From assembly GCF_003703975.1 (NCBI RefSeq), contig NZ_QTJY01000002.1, positions 186,001-250,000 of the forward strand: 64,000 bases of DNA, written 5' to 3'. A program made the position numbers and the translations under genes. Shown one piece after another: positions 41,552 to 50,660 of this stretch; within the stretch, counting starts at the first letter, position 1; the number at the start of each line of letters is the position of its first letter. This DNA comes from Larkinella soli (GTDB taxonomy: Bacteria > Bacteroidota > Bacteroidia > Cytophagales > Spirosomataceae). A model generated the notes under the pieces. The model did not search any database. It was given only the letters and a program-made list of their open reading frames with translations, and was not told the origin of the DNA.

Positions 41552-44014
41552 ATGAATGTTTTGAAGTTCGGCGGAACGTCCGTAGGGTCAGTAGAAAGCA
41601 TCAGGCAAGTCATCCGCATTATCGAAAACCACCGGCAGAACGGCGACACCCTCGGGGCGGTCGTGCTGTCGGCCATGGGGGGAGTCACCAATCAGCTGAT
41701 CGAGATCGGCCAGATGGCGGCCGAGGGCAATACCGATTACCTCGAACTGGTCCGGCGGATCGAAGACCGGCATTTCAACGTCATCAAGGGGCTGATTCCG
41801 GTCAAAGAGCAGAGCAAGGTGTTTGCCACGGTCCGGGGAACGGTCAACGAACTGGAAGACCTGCTGCGGGGGGTGTCCCTGATCCGGGAGCTTTCCGTCC
41901 GGACGATGGACCTGATCATGAGCTTCGGCGAACGGATGTCCTGCCTGGTCGTCAGCGAATGCCTGAAAAGCCGGGGCATTCCGGCCCGGTTCTGCGACGC
42001 CCGCGGACTCATCAAAACCGATGCCCAGTTCAGCATGGCCGAGGTCGACTATCCGACGACCAATTCGTTGATTCAGGATTATTTTTCCGCGATCGGCACC
42101 GACCTCCCCATCGTGACGGGCTTCATCGGATCGACGCCTAAAAACGAGACCACGACCCTCGGACGGGGCGGTTCGGACTATACGGCCTCGATTCTGGGCG
42201 CGGCCCTCAACGCCGGCGTCATCGACATCTGGACGGACGTCGACGGCATGATGACCGCCGACCCCCGCAAGGTGCCGAACGCCTTCAACATCCCGACGAT
42301 CACCTATGCCGAAGCAATGGAACTCAGCCACTTCGGTGCCAAGGTGATCTACCCGCCGAGCCTCCAGCCGGCCTTTGCGAAGAACATCCCCCTCCGGATC
42401 CTGAATACCTTCAACCCGGACCACGAGGGCACCGTCATCAGCCGCACCGCCGACCGGCGCGACTACACGATCACCGGTATTTCGTCCATCGACGACATCG
42501 TTCTGGTGAACGTCCAGGGCAGCGGGATGATCGGGGTGGCCGGGGTGTCGGCCAAGCTGTTCAGCACGCTGGCGCACTATAAAATCAGCGTCATCCTGAT
42601 CTCGCAGGCTTCGTCCGAACATTCCATCTGTTTCGCCATCGACCCCCGCAACGCCGACCATGTCCGGGATATTCTGGAAGCCGAGTTCGCTTCGGAAATC
42701 GAACACGCCCACATTGACAACATCAGCATCGAACGCGACCTGTCGATCATCGCCATCGTGGGCGAGGGCATGAAGAAAAGCTCCGGGATTGCCGGAAAGC
42801 TGTTTTCGGTACTCGGCAAAAACGGGGTCAACATCGTGGCGGTGGCCCAGGGTTCCTCGGAGATCAACATTTCGGTGGTGATCAACCGGAACAACCTCTC
42901 GAAGGCGCTCAACGCGATTCATAACGTCTTTTTCCAGTCGGAAGCCCGCATCCTGAACCTGTATCTGGTCGGTACGGGCCTGATCGGCCGGACGCTGTTG
43001 CAGCAGATTCAGTCGCAGTATGAATTTCTCCGGAACGAAAAGCTGCTGCGGGTTTGTCTGGTCGGGGTCGCCAATACCAAAAAGATGCTGCTCGACCCGA
43101 AGGGCATCGATCTCGACAAATGGCAGGAACGGGTGCTGACCGAGGGCGTCACCACGTCCGTGTCCGCCTTTGTGGAGCAGATCAAGTATTACAACCTGCC
43201 GAACAGCGTTTTTATCGACTGCACGGCCGACAAGGATATTCCCCTTTTTTACGAACCGCTGCTGAATGCGAACGTGTCGGTCGTAACCCCGAACAAGGTC
43301 GCCAACTCCGGTCCGTATGAGGAATACCGCCGGCTCCAGCGGACGGCCGTCCGGCGGGGCGTAAAATTCCTGTATGAGACCAACGTGGGCGCCGGCCTGC
43401 CGGTAATCAACACCCTGCAGGGCCTGATGACCTCCGGGGACCGGTTCCTGAAGATCGAGGCCATCCTCTCCGGCACGCTCTCCTACATCTTCAACACCTT
43501 CCAGCCCGGCGTCTCGTTTGCGTCGGTGGTGCGGGAGGCCAAGGAAAAAGGCTTTACCGAACCCGACCCCCGCGAAGACCTGAGCGGCATGGACGTGGCC
43601 CGGAAAATTCTGATTCTGGCCCGCGAAGCCGGTTTTCCTCTGGAGCCGTCCGATGTGACGATCCGGCCCCTGCTGCCCGAAAGCTGCATGCAGGCGCCGA
43701 CCATCCCGGCTTTTTTCGAAGAACTGGAGCGCAATAACGATTTTTTTGAGAACCTGCTGGGTACGGCCGAAAACCGCAACGAAAAACTGCGCTATGTGGC
43801 CTCCCTGGAAAACGGCAAGGCGGTGATCGAACTGCGGCCGGTCGGGCTCGACCACCCGTTCTACTTCCTGTCCGGTGCCGACAACATCATCTCGTTCACG
43901 ACGGAGCGGTATAAGGAGCGGCCGCTGGTGATCAAAGGCCCCGGTGCCGGTGCCGAAGTGACCGCGACGGGCGTTTTCGCCGACATGGTCAGCATCGGTA
44001 GTTATCTGGCCTGA
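41552..44014 (+). CDS. thrA: bifunctional aspartate kinase / homoserine dehydrogenase
   Basis: An 820-residue fusion of two enzymes of threonine and methionine synthesis. The aspartate kinase (about 1-300) opens MNVLKFGGTSVGSVESI and contains TLGRGGSDYTASILGAAL. Two ACT domains (about 310-465) carry SGMIGVAGVSAKLFSTL and KSSGIAGKLFSVLGKNGVNIV and allow feedback control by amino acids. The homoserine dehydrogenase (about 470-820) opens LYLVGTGLIGRTLL and contains DLSGMDVARKILILARE. The order and spacing match ThrA of gamma-proteobacteria and Bacteroidota. It would lead the thr operon, but a hicBA insertion separates it from thrB. Confidence 0.95.
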   Translation: MNVLKFGGTSVGSVESIRQVIRIIENHRQNGDTLGAVVLSAMGGVTNQLIEIGQMAAEGNTDYLELVRRIEDRHFNVIKGLIPVKEQSKVFATVRGTVNELEDLLRGVSLIRELSVRTMDLIMSFGERMSCLVVSECLKSRGIPARFCDARGLIKTDAQFSMAEVDYPTTNSLIQDYFSAIGTDLPIVTGFIGSTPKNETTTLGRGGSDYTASILGAALNAGVIDIWTDVDGMMTADPRKVPNAFNIPTITYAEAMELSHFGAKVIYPPSLQPAFAKNIPLRILNTFNPDHEGTVISRTADRRDYTITGISSIDDIVLVNVQGSGMIGVAGVSAKLFSTLAHYKISVILISQASSEHSICFAIDPRNADHVRDILEAEFASEIEHAHIDNISIERDLSIIAIVGEGMKKSSGIAGKLFSVLGKNGVNIVAVAQGSSEINISVVINRNNLSKALNAIHNVFFQSEARILNLYLVGTGLIGRTLLQQIQSQYEFLRNEKLLRVCLVGVANTKKMLLDPKGIDLDKWQERVLTEGVTTSVSAFVEQIKYYNLPNSVFIDCTADKDIPLFYEPLLNANVSVVTPNKVANSGPYEEYRRLQRTAVRRGVKFLYETNVGAGLPVINTLQGLMTSGDRFLKIEAILSGTLSYIFNTFQPGVSFASVVREAKEKGFTEPDPREDLSGMDVARKILILAREAGFPLEPSDVTIRPLLPESCMQAPTIPAFFEELERNNDFFENLLGTAENRNEKLRYVASLENGKAVIELRPVGLDHPFYFLSGADNIISFTTERYKERPLVIKGPGAGAEVTATGVFADMVSIGSYLA

Positions 44015-44026
44015 ACCGAGGCTACT

Positions 44027-44239
44027 TTATAAATCCTCAGGTTTTAGTCCGGTTTTTCGGGCAATTTTAGAGAGCATTACCGGCCCGATTTCGTCACCAT
44101 CGTGGAAAGCAAAAACGTAATCGGGCCAATCGGAGCGTTCCAGGATTCGATGAGAACCACTTTGACGTTTTATTCGCCAACCAATCGTTAACAAGGCAGA
44201 CAATACCAATCGGGCTTTGGTCAAAGGCCATCGGAGCAT
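44027..44239 (-). CDS. hicA: HicA-type mRNA interferase toxin
   Basis: A 70-residue protein. The core GWRIKRQSGSHRILERSDWPD is the HicA double-stranded-RNA-binding-like fold, with the catalytic His in GSH. Its start ATG (44239-44237) overlaps the antitoxin stop by the TGATG arrangement, so translation is coupled. HicA cleaves mRNA when not bound by HicB. The predicted N terminus (MLRWPLTKARLVLSA) is a little longer than most and the true start may be slightly internal. Confidence 0.8.
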   Translation of the reverse strand: MLRWPLTKARLVLSALLTIGWRIKRQSGSHRILERSDWPDYVFAFHDGDEIGPVMLSKIARKTGLKPEDL

Positions 44240-44445
44240 CAGACAGCAAGTGAAAAAAGAGGTGATAAATCAGGAACAGACTCTCCATTTTCAAGTCGTT
44301 CTGCAATGACTCTCAGGGCGAGGGCTTCCACTAAGGTAATGGCCTGTTCGCGCGTTTTGCCATAAGCGAGAACACCGGGCAACTCCCCTATTTCGGCAAT
44401 CCAGCGCCCGTCATCTTCCCGATCAAGCTCAATGGTATAGTTCAT
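44239..44445 (-). CDS. hicB: HicB-type antitoxin
   Basis: A 68-residue protein with a partial RNase H-like fold: MNYTIELDREDDGRWIAEIGELPGVLAYGKTREQAITLVEALAL is the signature of HicB antitoxins, which bind and block HicA and often repress the operon. There is no separate DNA-binding domain, so autoregulation would need the complex. It is the upstream gene of the pair, in the order hicB-hicA. Confidence 0.85.
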   Translation of the reverse strand: MNYTIELDREDDGRWIAEIGELPGVLAYGKTREQAITLVEALALRVIAERLENGESVPDLSPLFSLAV

Positions 44446-44543
44446 AGGCCGAAAACGAGGCTCACATTTGTCTATCTAAATGACAAAACAATTGAAAAAT
44501 CGGCAATAAACCACTAAAATTGTCCCTCTTTTTAGCTTGTCCT

Positions 44544-45473
44544 GTGGATTCGATCAAAGTCTTTGCCCCCGCCACCGTAGCCAACGTCGCCTGCGGATTC
44601 GATATTTTCGGTTTCGCCGTCGACAGTCCCGGCGACGAACTCATCGTTCGGAAAAGCAGCCAGCCGGGTGTGCGGATCAAAGCCATCGTCGGGGATGAAG
44701 GCCGTCTGCCGCGTCAGGCCGAACGAAACACGGCCGGCATCGCCATCCAGTCGTTTCTCCAGCACATCGGTTCGGAGCAGGGCATCGAGATGATCCTGCA
44801 CAAAAAAATGCCGCTCGGCAGCGGTCTGGGCTCCAGTGCGGCCAGTGCCGTTGCCGGGGTGTTCGCCATCAATGAACTGCTCGGCCGTCCGCTGAAGAAA
44901 ATCGACCTGCTGCCTTTCGCCATGGAGGGCGAGCGGCTGGCCTGCGGCTCGGCCCACGCCGACAACGTGGCCCCCTCCCTCATGGGCGGCTTCGTCGTCA
45001 TCCGTAGCTACAACCCGCTGGATATCATCACCATCGACACGCCCAACCAGTTGTACGCCACCATCGTTCACCCGGACATCGAAGTCAATACGAAGGACGC
45101 CCGCTTCATTCTGAAGAACGAGGTGTCGATGAAAAACACCATCACCCAGATGGGGAACGTCGCCGGGCTGATCGCCGGGCTGATGAAACCCGACTACGAC
45201 CTCATCGGCCGGTCGATGGTCGATGTGATCATAGAGCCCATCCGCGCCATTCTCATTCCCGAATTCAACCAGGTCAAACAGGCGGCTCTCGACGCCGGTG
45301 CGCTGGGTTGCAGCATTTCCGGCTCCGGCCCCTCGATGTTCGCCCTGAGCGGTGACCCGGACACCGCCCGGAGAGTCGGCAAAAGTATGCAGGCCGCCTT
45401 CTCGGCCGTCGGCATTGCCAGCGAAGCCTACGTTTCCGGCATCAATCAGGAAGGCCCCCGCGTCATCGAGTAG
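44544..45473 (+). CDS. thrB: homoserine kinase
   Basis: A 309-residue GHMP kinase that phosphorylates homoserine with ATP. The GTG start at 44544 (MDSIKVFAPATVANV) is preferred because homologues begin there; a TTG at 44520 would add eight residues. The ATP loop is PLGSGLGSSAASAVAG, the substrate segment DIFGFAVDSPGDEL, and the C-terminal GHMP motif GCSISGSGPSMFAL. thrB normally follows thrA, but a hicBA module lies between them here, and thrC is not in the window. Confidence 0.9.
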   Translation: MDSIKVFAPATVANVACGFDIFGFAVDSPGDELIVRKSSQPGVRIKAIVGDEGRLPRQAERNTAGIAIQSFLQHIGSEQGIEMILHKKMPLGSGLGSSAASAVAGVFAINELLGRPLKKIDLLPFAMEGERLACGSAHADNVAPSLMGGFVVIRSYNPLDIITIDTPNQLYATIVHPDIEVNTKDARFILKNEVSMKNTITQMGNVAGLIAGLMKPDYDLIGRSMVDVIIEPIRAILIPEFNQVKQAALDAGALGCSISGSGPSMFALSGDPDTARRVGKSMQAAFSAVGIASEAYVSGINQEGPRVIE

Positions 45474-45707
45474 CCCGAAAAACGGAACAATATTTGTATA
45501 GCCAATTAATTAGTGAATTGCCCTGCGGAACATTAAGGGTATTTTACTAAGTAATCGGCTATTGCCTTATTATCAGGAGTCTATCCACATAATAAATATT
45601 GAGGCCTGTTAGTAAGTAAATCAACCGGATTGACCGGGAACTTCAGTTAATTTAAACTACGACTCACCGTGCTCTTCTGAAACGTGTATTTTTTTTAACC
45701 CTCCTGC

Positions 45708-47258
45708 ATGAGAGCACTGTTACTGCTGATTTTCTGCCCACTTATTTTGAGAGGGCAACCCACTATAGAAACCCGCCCGACCCGGCTGTTTGCGGAACTG
45801 GGCGGCTTTTACTCTACCTCCGGCCACACCCCCTTCTGGCTGCGGGCCAACCAGTTCGGCATCGTTCCCGGTAAAGCCCCATACGCCACGATGCGGGTCG
45901 GTATTCGGCAGGACTATCGCTATTACCCCGTTTCCGACTCCGCCCCTTCCCGTCGGGCCGACCTGTTCGGATGGGGATATGGCGTGGAAGCCGTCGGAAA
46001 CGTCGGCCCGGCCGGCCAGACGCAGGTCATTCTGCCGGAAATCTACGTCCGGGCAAAATTCTCTATTTTCGAGGTGATGGGCGGCCGTCGGCGCGAAATT
46101 GCCGGCCTGGTGGATTCGACGCTGAGTTCGGGATCCTACAGCTGGTCGGGCAACTCGCTGCCGGTTCCGAAGATCCAGATTTCACTGCCTGACTATACGC
46201 CGATCGGTTTTACAAAAGGAATCCTCTCCTTCCGGGGCAATTTTGCCCACGGCTGGTTCGAGGGCGACCGCTTCGTCCGGAATTCCTACCTGCACCAGAA
46301 ATCCCTGTACGGCCGGTTGGGCAAACCGAACTGGCCGATCAAGCTGTACGGCGGTTTCAACCACCAGGTCATGTGGGGCGGCCGGACCGACCAGCTCACG
46401 GAAGGGCTGGCGAAAAACGGCCGGCTTCCGTCCCGATTGCAGGATTTTGCCTATGTCGTCGTGGGGAACAGTCTCGGTCGAATCCTGAACGTCGATACCA
46501 CCCGCTACAGTACGTTCGACCGGGAAAACCGGGTAGGGAACCACCTCGGCACCCTCGACCTCGGGATGGAAATCAGTACGAAGAAGTTTTCCATCCTTCT
46601 GTACCGCCAGTCTTTATATGAGGACGGTTCGCTGTTTTATTTCACTAATTTCGACAGCGGCCTCCAGGGCCTTAACTACCAGAAGATGAAACCGGCCCTG
46701 GAAGACGGCCTGAACGGGATTCGCTACCGGAATCTGAATCCGGCCCGGACAGGATTCCGCATCACGGGGGCGGCCCTCGAATTTCTCTTCACCAAAAGCC
46801 AGGGGGGCGGAACGTTCAACGGTGCCGTTCGCGGCCGCGACAACTATTTCAACCACGCCCAGTTCCGGGACGGATGGTCGTATTTGGGCCGGGGCATCGG
46901 CACGCCGTTCATCACCCCGCTGACGGAGGTGCGCCAGGGCCTGTCCAGTTACGGCTATTTTGCCAACAACAGGGTTCGGGTCTATCACGCGGGGATTCAG
47001 GGCGCCTTTGCCAAAAACTGCGTCTTCCGGGCCAAATTCTCCTATAGCGAAAACTATGGAACCTACGATCAGCCCTTCCCGAAAATGATGCCGCAGTTTT
47101 CTTCCATGGTATCGTTCGAAATACCCGTGGAGCCGAGCGGCTACCTGATCACGGTCTCGGCGGCCGCCGACCAGGGCGACCTGCTGCCGAGGAGCCAGGC
47201 GGTATTCGCCGGCGTGCGAAAAACCTGGGATTTCTACAAATACCGGGTCCGACAGTAA
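45708..47258 (+). CDS. Wzi-family capsule-assembly / outer-membrane protein
   Basis: A 516-residue protein with a signal peptide (MRALLLLIFCPLILRGQ). The barrel-forming sequence contains AELGGFYSTSGHTPFWLRANQFGIVPGKAPYATMRVG near the N terminus and repeats of aromatic beta-strands to the end (VSAAADQGDLLPRSQAVFAGVRKTWDFYKYR). It matches the Wzi/capsule-assembly family, whose members anchor or export capsular polysaccharide at the outer membrane. No other capsule gene is nearby. The 234 bases upstream hold no gene. Confidence 0.8.
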   Translation: MRALLLLIFCPLILRGQPTIETRPTRLFAELGGFYSTSGHTPFWLRANQFGIVPGKAPYATMRVGIRQDYRYYPVSDSAPSRRADLFGWGYGVEAVGNVGPAGQTQVILPEIYVRAKFSIFEVMGGRRREIAGLVDSTLSSGSYSWSGNSLPVPKIQISLPDYTPIGFTKGILSFRGNFAHGWFEGDRFVRNSYLHQKSLYGRLGKPNWPIKLYGGFNHQVMWGGRTDQLTEGLAKNGRLPSRLQDFAYVVVGNSLGRILNVDTTRYSTFDRENRVGNHLGTLDLGMEISTKKFSILLYRQSLYEDGSLFYFTNFDSGLQGLNYQKMKPALEDGLNGIRYRNLNPARTGFRITGAALEFLFTKSQGGGTFNGAVRGRDNYFNHAQFRDGWSYLGRGIGTPFITPLTEVRQGLSSYGYFANNRVRVYHAGIQGAFAKNCVFRAKFSYSENYGTYDQPFPKMMPQFSSMVSFEIPVEPSGYLITVSAAADQGDLLPRSQAVFAGVRKTWDFYKYRVRQ

Positions 47259-47267
47259 GCGGCCCGC

Positions 47268-47675
47268 TCAGTCTTCCGGAAACGGGATGAAGATAAACCC
47301 TGCGAACTCGCCGTCGACTACAAACAGACAGCAGTATTCGTCCGGGTTTTTATAATTTTCCCTGAACAGATCGACGGACTCGGCCCCAACGAGCCGGCGC
47401 TGAACGAATTCGTCGAGCAGCGAAGCCCGGTAACTCCATTCGTTATCGGCCAGTTCCTTCGCGCCGAGGAACAGCTGGCCGATGTCCACGTCTTTCCGGG
47501 AGGCCACAAAAATCGGATTTTCGGTAAAGCCGCGTTTGCGGATCTGGTAGGACGCTTCCCGTAGAACCTCGGCCACCTTCACGAAGTCGCCGGAAACGGC
47601 ACTCATCAGCTTCCGGTTGAGGTCCGGCGAGTTGGCGTCGTCCAGGATGGTATTTTCATTGCTGTGATGAATCAT
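47268..47675 (-). CDS. conserved hypothetical protein
   Basis: A 135-residue cytoplasmic protein (MIHHSNENTILDDANSPD) of mixed helix and strand. No motif is visible. It is separated from ald by six bases on the same strand, so it is probably co-transcribed and may assist alanine metabolism, which is inference from position only. It converges with the Wzi gene. Confidence 0.6.
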   Translation of the reverse strand: MIHHSNENTILDDANSPDLNRKLMSAVSGDFVKVAEVLREASYQIRKRGFTENPIFVASRKDVDIGQLFLGAKELADNEWSYRASLLDEFVQRRLVGAESVDLFRENYKNPDEYCCLFVVDGEFAGFIFIPFPED

Positions 47676-47681
47676 GGCGTG

Positions 47682-48896
47682 TTATATTCTGGCGGCCAGC
47701 AGGAGCGTCAGGTCCTTGTACCGCATATTGTACTTCTTTGCGATATAGGCGTTGGTCAGCAGCCCGTTATGGCTGTATACGCCTTTCATGAACCAGCGGT
47801 TGGCAAACATCATCTCCTCGATGCCGCCGATGGTCCCTGTCTGTAACAGGAAAGGCAGAAAAATGTTGCTGAGCGCGAGGCTGGCGGTGTGGGCCACCCG
47901 GGAAGCGATGTTGGGTACGCAGTAATGCAGGACGTCGTGCACCTTATACACCGGATTTTTGTGGGTGGTCATCCGGGAAGTTTCGAAGTTGCCGCCCTGA
48001 TCGATGGACACGTCGATGATGACCGCGTCGAGCTTCATGTGCGAGATCATTTCCTCGGTTACGACCACCGGGCTGATGCCGTCCTCGGCCCGCATGGCGC
48101 CGATCACCACGTCGGCCCGCTGAATGGCTTCCGAGAGCGTGTCGGTTTCGATGATCGAGGTGTAGATGTGCTGCCCGATGGCGTATTTCAGCCGCTGGAG
48201 TTTGTAGATGTGCTTGTCGAAGATCTTGATTTCCGCCCCCAGGCCCAGGGCGGTCCGGGCGGCATACTCGGCCACGGTTCCGGCACCGAGGATGACCACT
48301 TTGGTCGGCGGCACGCCCGTAATACCACCGAGGATAACGCCCCGGCCATTGTTGGCGCTGCTCAGGTATTCACCGGCGATCAGCATGACGGTGCTGCCGG
48401 CAATCTCGCTCATGGCCCGGATGACGGGCAGTCCGCCGACCCGGTCCTCGATGTATTCGTAACCCAGGGCGGTGATCTTGCGGGCGTTCAGCCGCTCGAA
48501 ATAATCCCGGCCGTGGTTGGGCAGGTTCACCGCCGAAATCAGCGTACTGCCGTTTTTAATATAATCGAACTCCCGGTCGACCAGCGGCTCTACCTTCAGA
48601 ATCAGGTTGGCGTTGTACACCTCCTTCGTGGAGGGAACCACCTGCGCACCGGCCTCGCTATAGTCCCGGTCGGAAAATTTTGCTCCTTCCCCGGCTCCTT
48701 TTTCCACCAGCACCTCATGCCCATTCCGCACCAGGATGGCGACGGCCTCGGGTGTCAGGGCGATCCGGTTTTCCTGAAGGGAAACTTCTTTCGGCAGGCC
48801 GATCATCAGACTGCCTTTCTGCTTCCTGACGGCTGCGGGAGACTCCTGCGGATACAGGGCTGTTTGCTTTGCTAATTCTTCAAATCCAGTCACCAT
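47682..48896 (-). CDS. ald: alanine dehydrogenase
   Basis: A 404-residue NAD-dependent enzyme interconverting alanine and pyruvate plus ammonia. It begins with an extra N-terminal stretch (about 30 residues), then GLPKEVSLQENRIALTPEAVAILVRNGHEVLVE. The NAD fold is KVVILGAGTVAEYAARTALGLGAEIKIFD, and conserved residues for substrate lie in VIIDVSIDQGGNFETSR. The length is close to other Bacteroidota enzymes, which carry the same extension. It forms a likely operon with 47268-47675. Confidence 0.9.
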   Translation of the reverse strand: MVTGFEELAKQTALYPQESPAAVRKQKGSLMIGLPKEVSLQENRIALTPEAVAILVRNGHEVLVEKGAGEGAKFSDRDYSEAGAQVVPSTKEVYNANLILKVEPLVDREFDYIKNGSTLISAVNLPNHGRDYFERLNARKITALGYEYIEDRVGGLPVIRAMSEIAGSTVMLIAGEYLSSANNGRGVILGGITGVPPTKVVILGAGTVAEYAARTALGLGAEIKIFDKHIYKLQRLKYAIGQHIYTSIIETDTLSEAIQRADVVIGAMRAEDGISPVVVTEEMISHMKLDAVIIDVSIDQGGNFETSRMTTHKNPVYKVHDVLHYCVPNIASRVAHTASLALSNIFLPFLLQTGTIGGIEEMMFANRWFMKGVYSHNGLLTNAYIAKKYNMRYKDLTLLLAARI

Positions 48897-48993
48897 ACAC
48901 GGGGATGTATGATTACGAACTTCCTGAGGGAGAACGAAGGAACCGGTGCTACCCGATTACGCCCCTTCCCGTTCCCCGACCGGCGTCCGCAAA

Positions 48994-49404
48994 TCAATCG
49001 GTTTCAATCACTCGTTGATCGCCTTCTACCCGAAGGCGTACTGTCCAGGCATCGGGTGGTAATAATCCGGCAATTCGCTCGGGCCATTCGATAAAACACC
49101 GGTCGCCGGAGTCAATGTATTCCTCCAGGCCGCTGTCCAGTGCTTCCGTTTCACTGCGAAGCCGGTAACAGTCAAAATGATAAACGGGTTCACCCTCAGG
49201 GGTGACATATTCGTTGACAATCGAAAAGGTCGGGCTTTGAACCGTGCCGGTCACACCCATCCGGCGGCACAGCGCCTTGATGAGCGTGGTTTTTCCCGCT
49301 CCCATTTCTCCTTCGAAGAGCCAGACGGAACGGGTTCCGCCCGCTTCGAGCAGCCGATCGGCAATCGTATCCAGCTCATTCAGGTTACGGACGGGTAAGA
49401 TCAT
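48994..49404 (-). CDS. tsaE: tRNA threonylcarbamoyladenosine biosynthesis ATPase TsaE
   Basis: The start at 49404 (MILPVRNLNELD) is chosen; 31 residues upstream in frame are not conserved. The 136-residue P-loop ATPase has Walker A FEGEMGAGKTTLIKALC and the conserved SPTFSIVNEYVTPEGEPVYHFDCYRL segment, then FIEWPERI. TsaE joins TsaB and TsaD to make the universal t6A modification of tRNAs reading ANN codons. TsaD is also in this window at 59537-60529. Confidence 0.9.
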   Translation of the reverse strand: MILPVRNLNELDTIADRLLEAGGTRSVWLFEGEMGAGKTTLIKALCRRMGVTGTVQSPTFSIVNEYVTPEGEPVYHFDCYRLRSETEALDSGLEEYIDSGDRCFIEWPERIAGLLPPDAWTVRLRVEGDQRVIETD

Positions 49405-49528
49405 TCGGCAGCATCGGTTCTGAAGTTCAAAGATAGCATTTTTCTCGGTCGTGATGAGTCGGTTCCGGGCGTTGAAGTTCTCCGCATTTTTATTCATCTT
49501 CGGCCGTCATTTCATTTTCCTCAACTCT

Positions 49529-50560
49529 ATGCCCCGTACGATTCAGGTAGGCCTCATCGGCTTCGGTCTTTCCGGCCGGTATTTCCACGCACCGTTCCTG
49601 ACGGTCAACCCGCATTTCAAACTGGCGAAAGTCGTCGAACGAAACCGAAACGAGGCCGAAGCCTTCGACCCCTCCATCAAAACCGTTCGCAGCCACGAAG
49701 ACCTGCTCGGCGATCCGGGCCTCGACCTCATCATCGTCGGAACGCCCAACGATACCCACTACCCCTACGCCAAAGCCGCCCTCGAAGCCGGTAAGCACGT
49801 GCTGATCGAAAAGCCGTTCGCCAATACCGCCGGGCAGGCCCGGGAACTGCTCGACCTGGCCCGCGATCAAGGGCTGGTGGCGATTCCCTACCAGAACCGG
49901 CGGTATGACGCCGACTTTCTGACCATCCGGAAACTGCTTCAGGACAACCGGCTCGGCGACGTGGTCGAGTTCGAAGCCCATTTCGACCGCTACCGGCCCG
50001 ACGTGCTCAACAACTGGAAAGACCAGGACCCCGAGGGCGGTGGAAATCTGCTCAACCTCGGCCCCCACCTGATCGACCAGGCGGTTTGCCTCTTCGGCAT
50101 CCCCGAGGCCGTGCAGGGCGAAGTCCGGACCATCCGCAAAGGAGCCAAACTGGACGATTATTTCGACATCCGGCTGTTTTATCCCGACAAACGGGTTCTC
50201 CTGAAATCCTCGATGCTGGCTCCGGACAACAGCCTCCGCTACGTCATCCACGGCACCCGGGGCTCCTTCGTCAAGCACGGACTCGACATTCAGGAAGAAA
50301 CGCAGCGGAAAAACATCCTGCCGGACACCCCCGACTGGGGCCGCGAGCCGGAAAGCCAGTACGGCACGCTCACCACCGCCGACGGCCGGACCACCCTTCC
50401 GAGCGAAGCCGGGAACTACCACCATTTCTACGATAATCTGTACGCGGCCATCGTGGGAGAAAAGCCGCAGGAAGTGACTCCTGAGCAAATCCACGCCGTC
50501 ATCCGCATCATGGATCTGGCCTGGGAAAGCACCCGGGAGCGGAAGGTGATGGCCTTTTAG
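49529..50560 (+). CDS. Gfo/Idh/MocA-family oxidoreductase
   Basis: The start at 49529 (MPRTIQVGLIGFGLSGRYFH) is chosen because the Rossmann motif GLIGFGLSG comes directly after it. The 343-residue protein has the family EKPF motif (HVLIEKPFANTAGQ) and YQNRRYDADFLTI with the usual substrate Tyr, followed by the alpha/beta dimerisation domain. Such enzymes oxidise or isomerise sugars and cyclitols with NAD(P). The substrate is unknown. It is convergent with the SusD gene, separated by a very stable hairpin. Confidence 0.85.
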   Translation: MPRTIQVGLIGFGLSGRYFHAPFLTVNPHFKLAKVVERNRNEAEAFDPSIKTVRSHEDLLGDPGLDLIIVGTPNDTHYPYAKAALEAGKHVLIEKPFANTAGQARELLDLARDQGLVAIPYQNRRYDADFLTIRKLLQDNRLGDVVEFEAHFDRYRPDVLNNWKDQDPEGGGNLLNLGPHLIDQAVCLFGIPEAVQGEVRTIRKGAKLDDYFDIRLFYPDKRVLLKSSMLAPDNSLRYVIHGTRGSFVKHGLDIQEETQRKNILPDTPDWGREPESQYGTLTTADGRTTLPSEAGNYHHFYDNLYAAIVGEKPQEVTPEQIHAVIRIMDLAWESTRERKVMAF

Positions 50561-50580
50561 GCAGGCTGAAAAAAGCCAAT

Positions 50581-50645
50581 AAAAGCCGGGAGGCTGTCCT
50601 TCGCGGAAGATCATTCCAGCGAAGGACAGCCTCCCGGCTTTTTTA
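50581..50645. terminator. unusually long bidirectional terminator hairpin
   Basis: Bases 50581-50604 and 50619-50642 form a perfect 24-bp stem with a 14-base loop. A tract of T follows on the plus strand and a tract of A/T on the other side. Between convergent genes it should stop transcription from both directions. Confidence 0.85.
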
Positions 50646-50660
50646 CTATATCCGGCTTTC

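Larger units (their letters stand above)
44017..44462. mobile_element. possible hicBA insertion between thrA and thrB
   Basis: An antisense toxin-antitoxin module fills the gap. The 7-base direct repeat CGAGGCT lies at both edges (44017-44023 and 44456-44462), which may be a target duplication or chance. The first repeat overlaps the hicA stop region. No transposase is present. Confidence 0.3.

Noticed and set aside
41588-43855. A 755-codon open frame antisense to thrA
   Set aside because: Same reason: the sense frame encodes a complete ThrA with conserved active-site motifs, whereas the antisense product has no recognisable features.
44544-45473. thrC as part of this operon
   Set aside because: Nothing after thrB up to 45708 encodes threonine synthase. 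It must be elsewhere.
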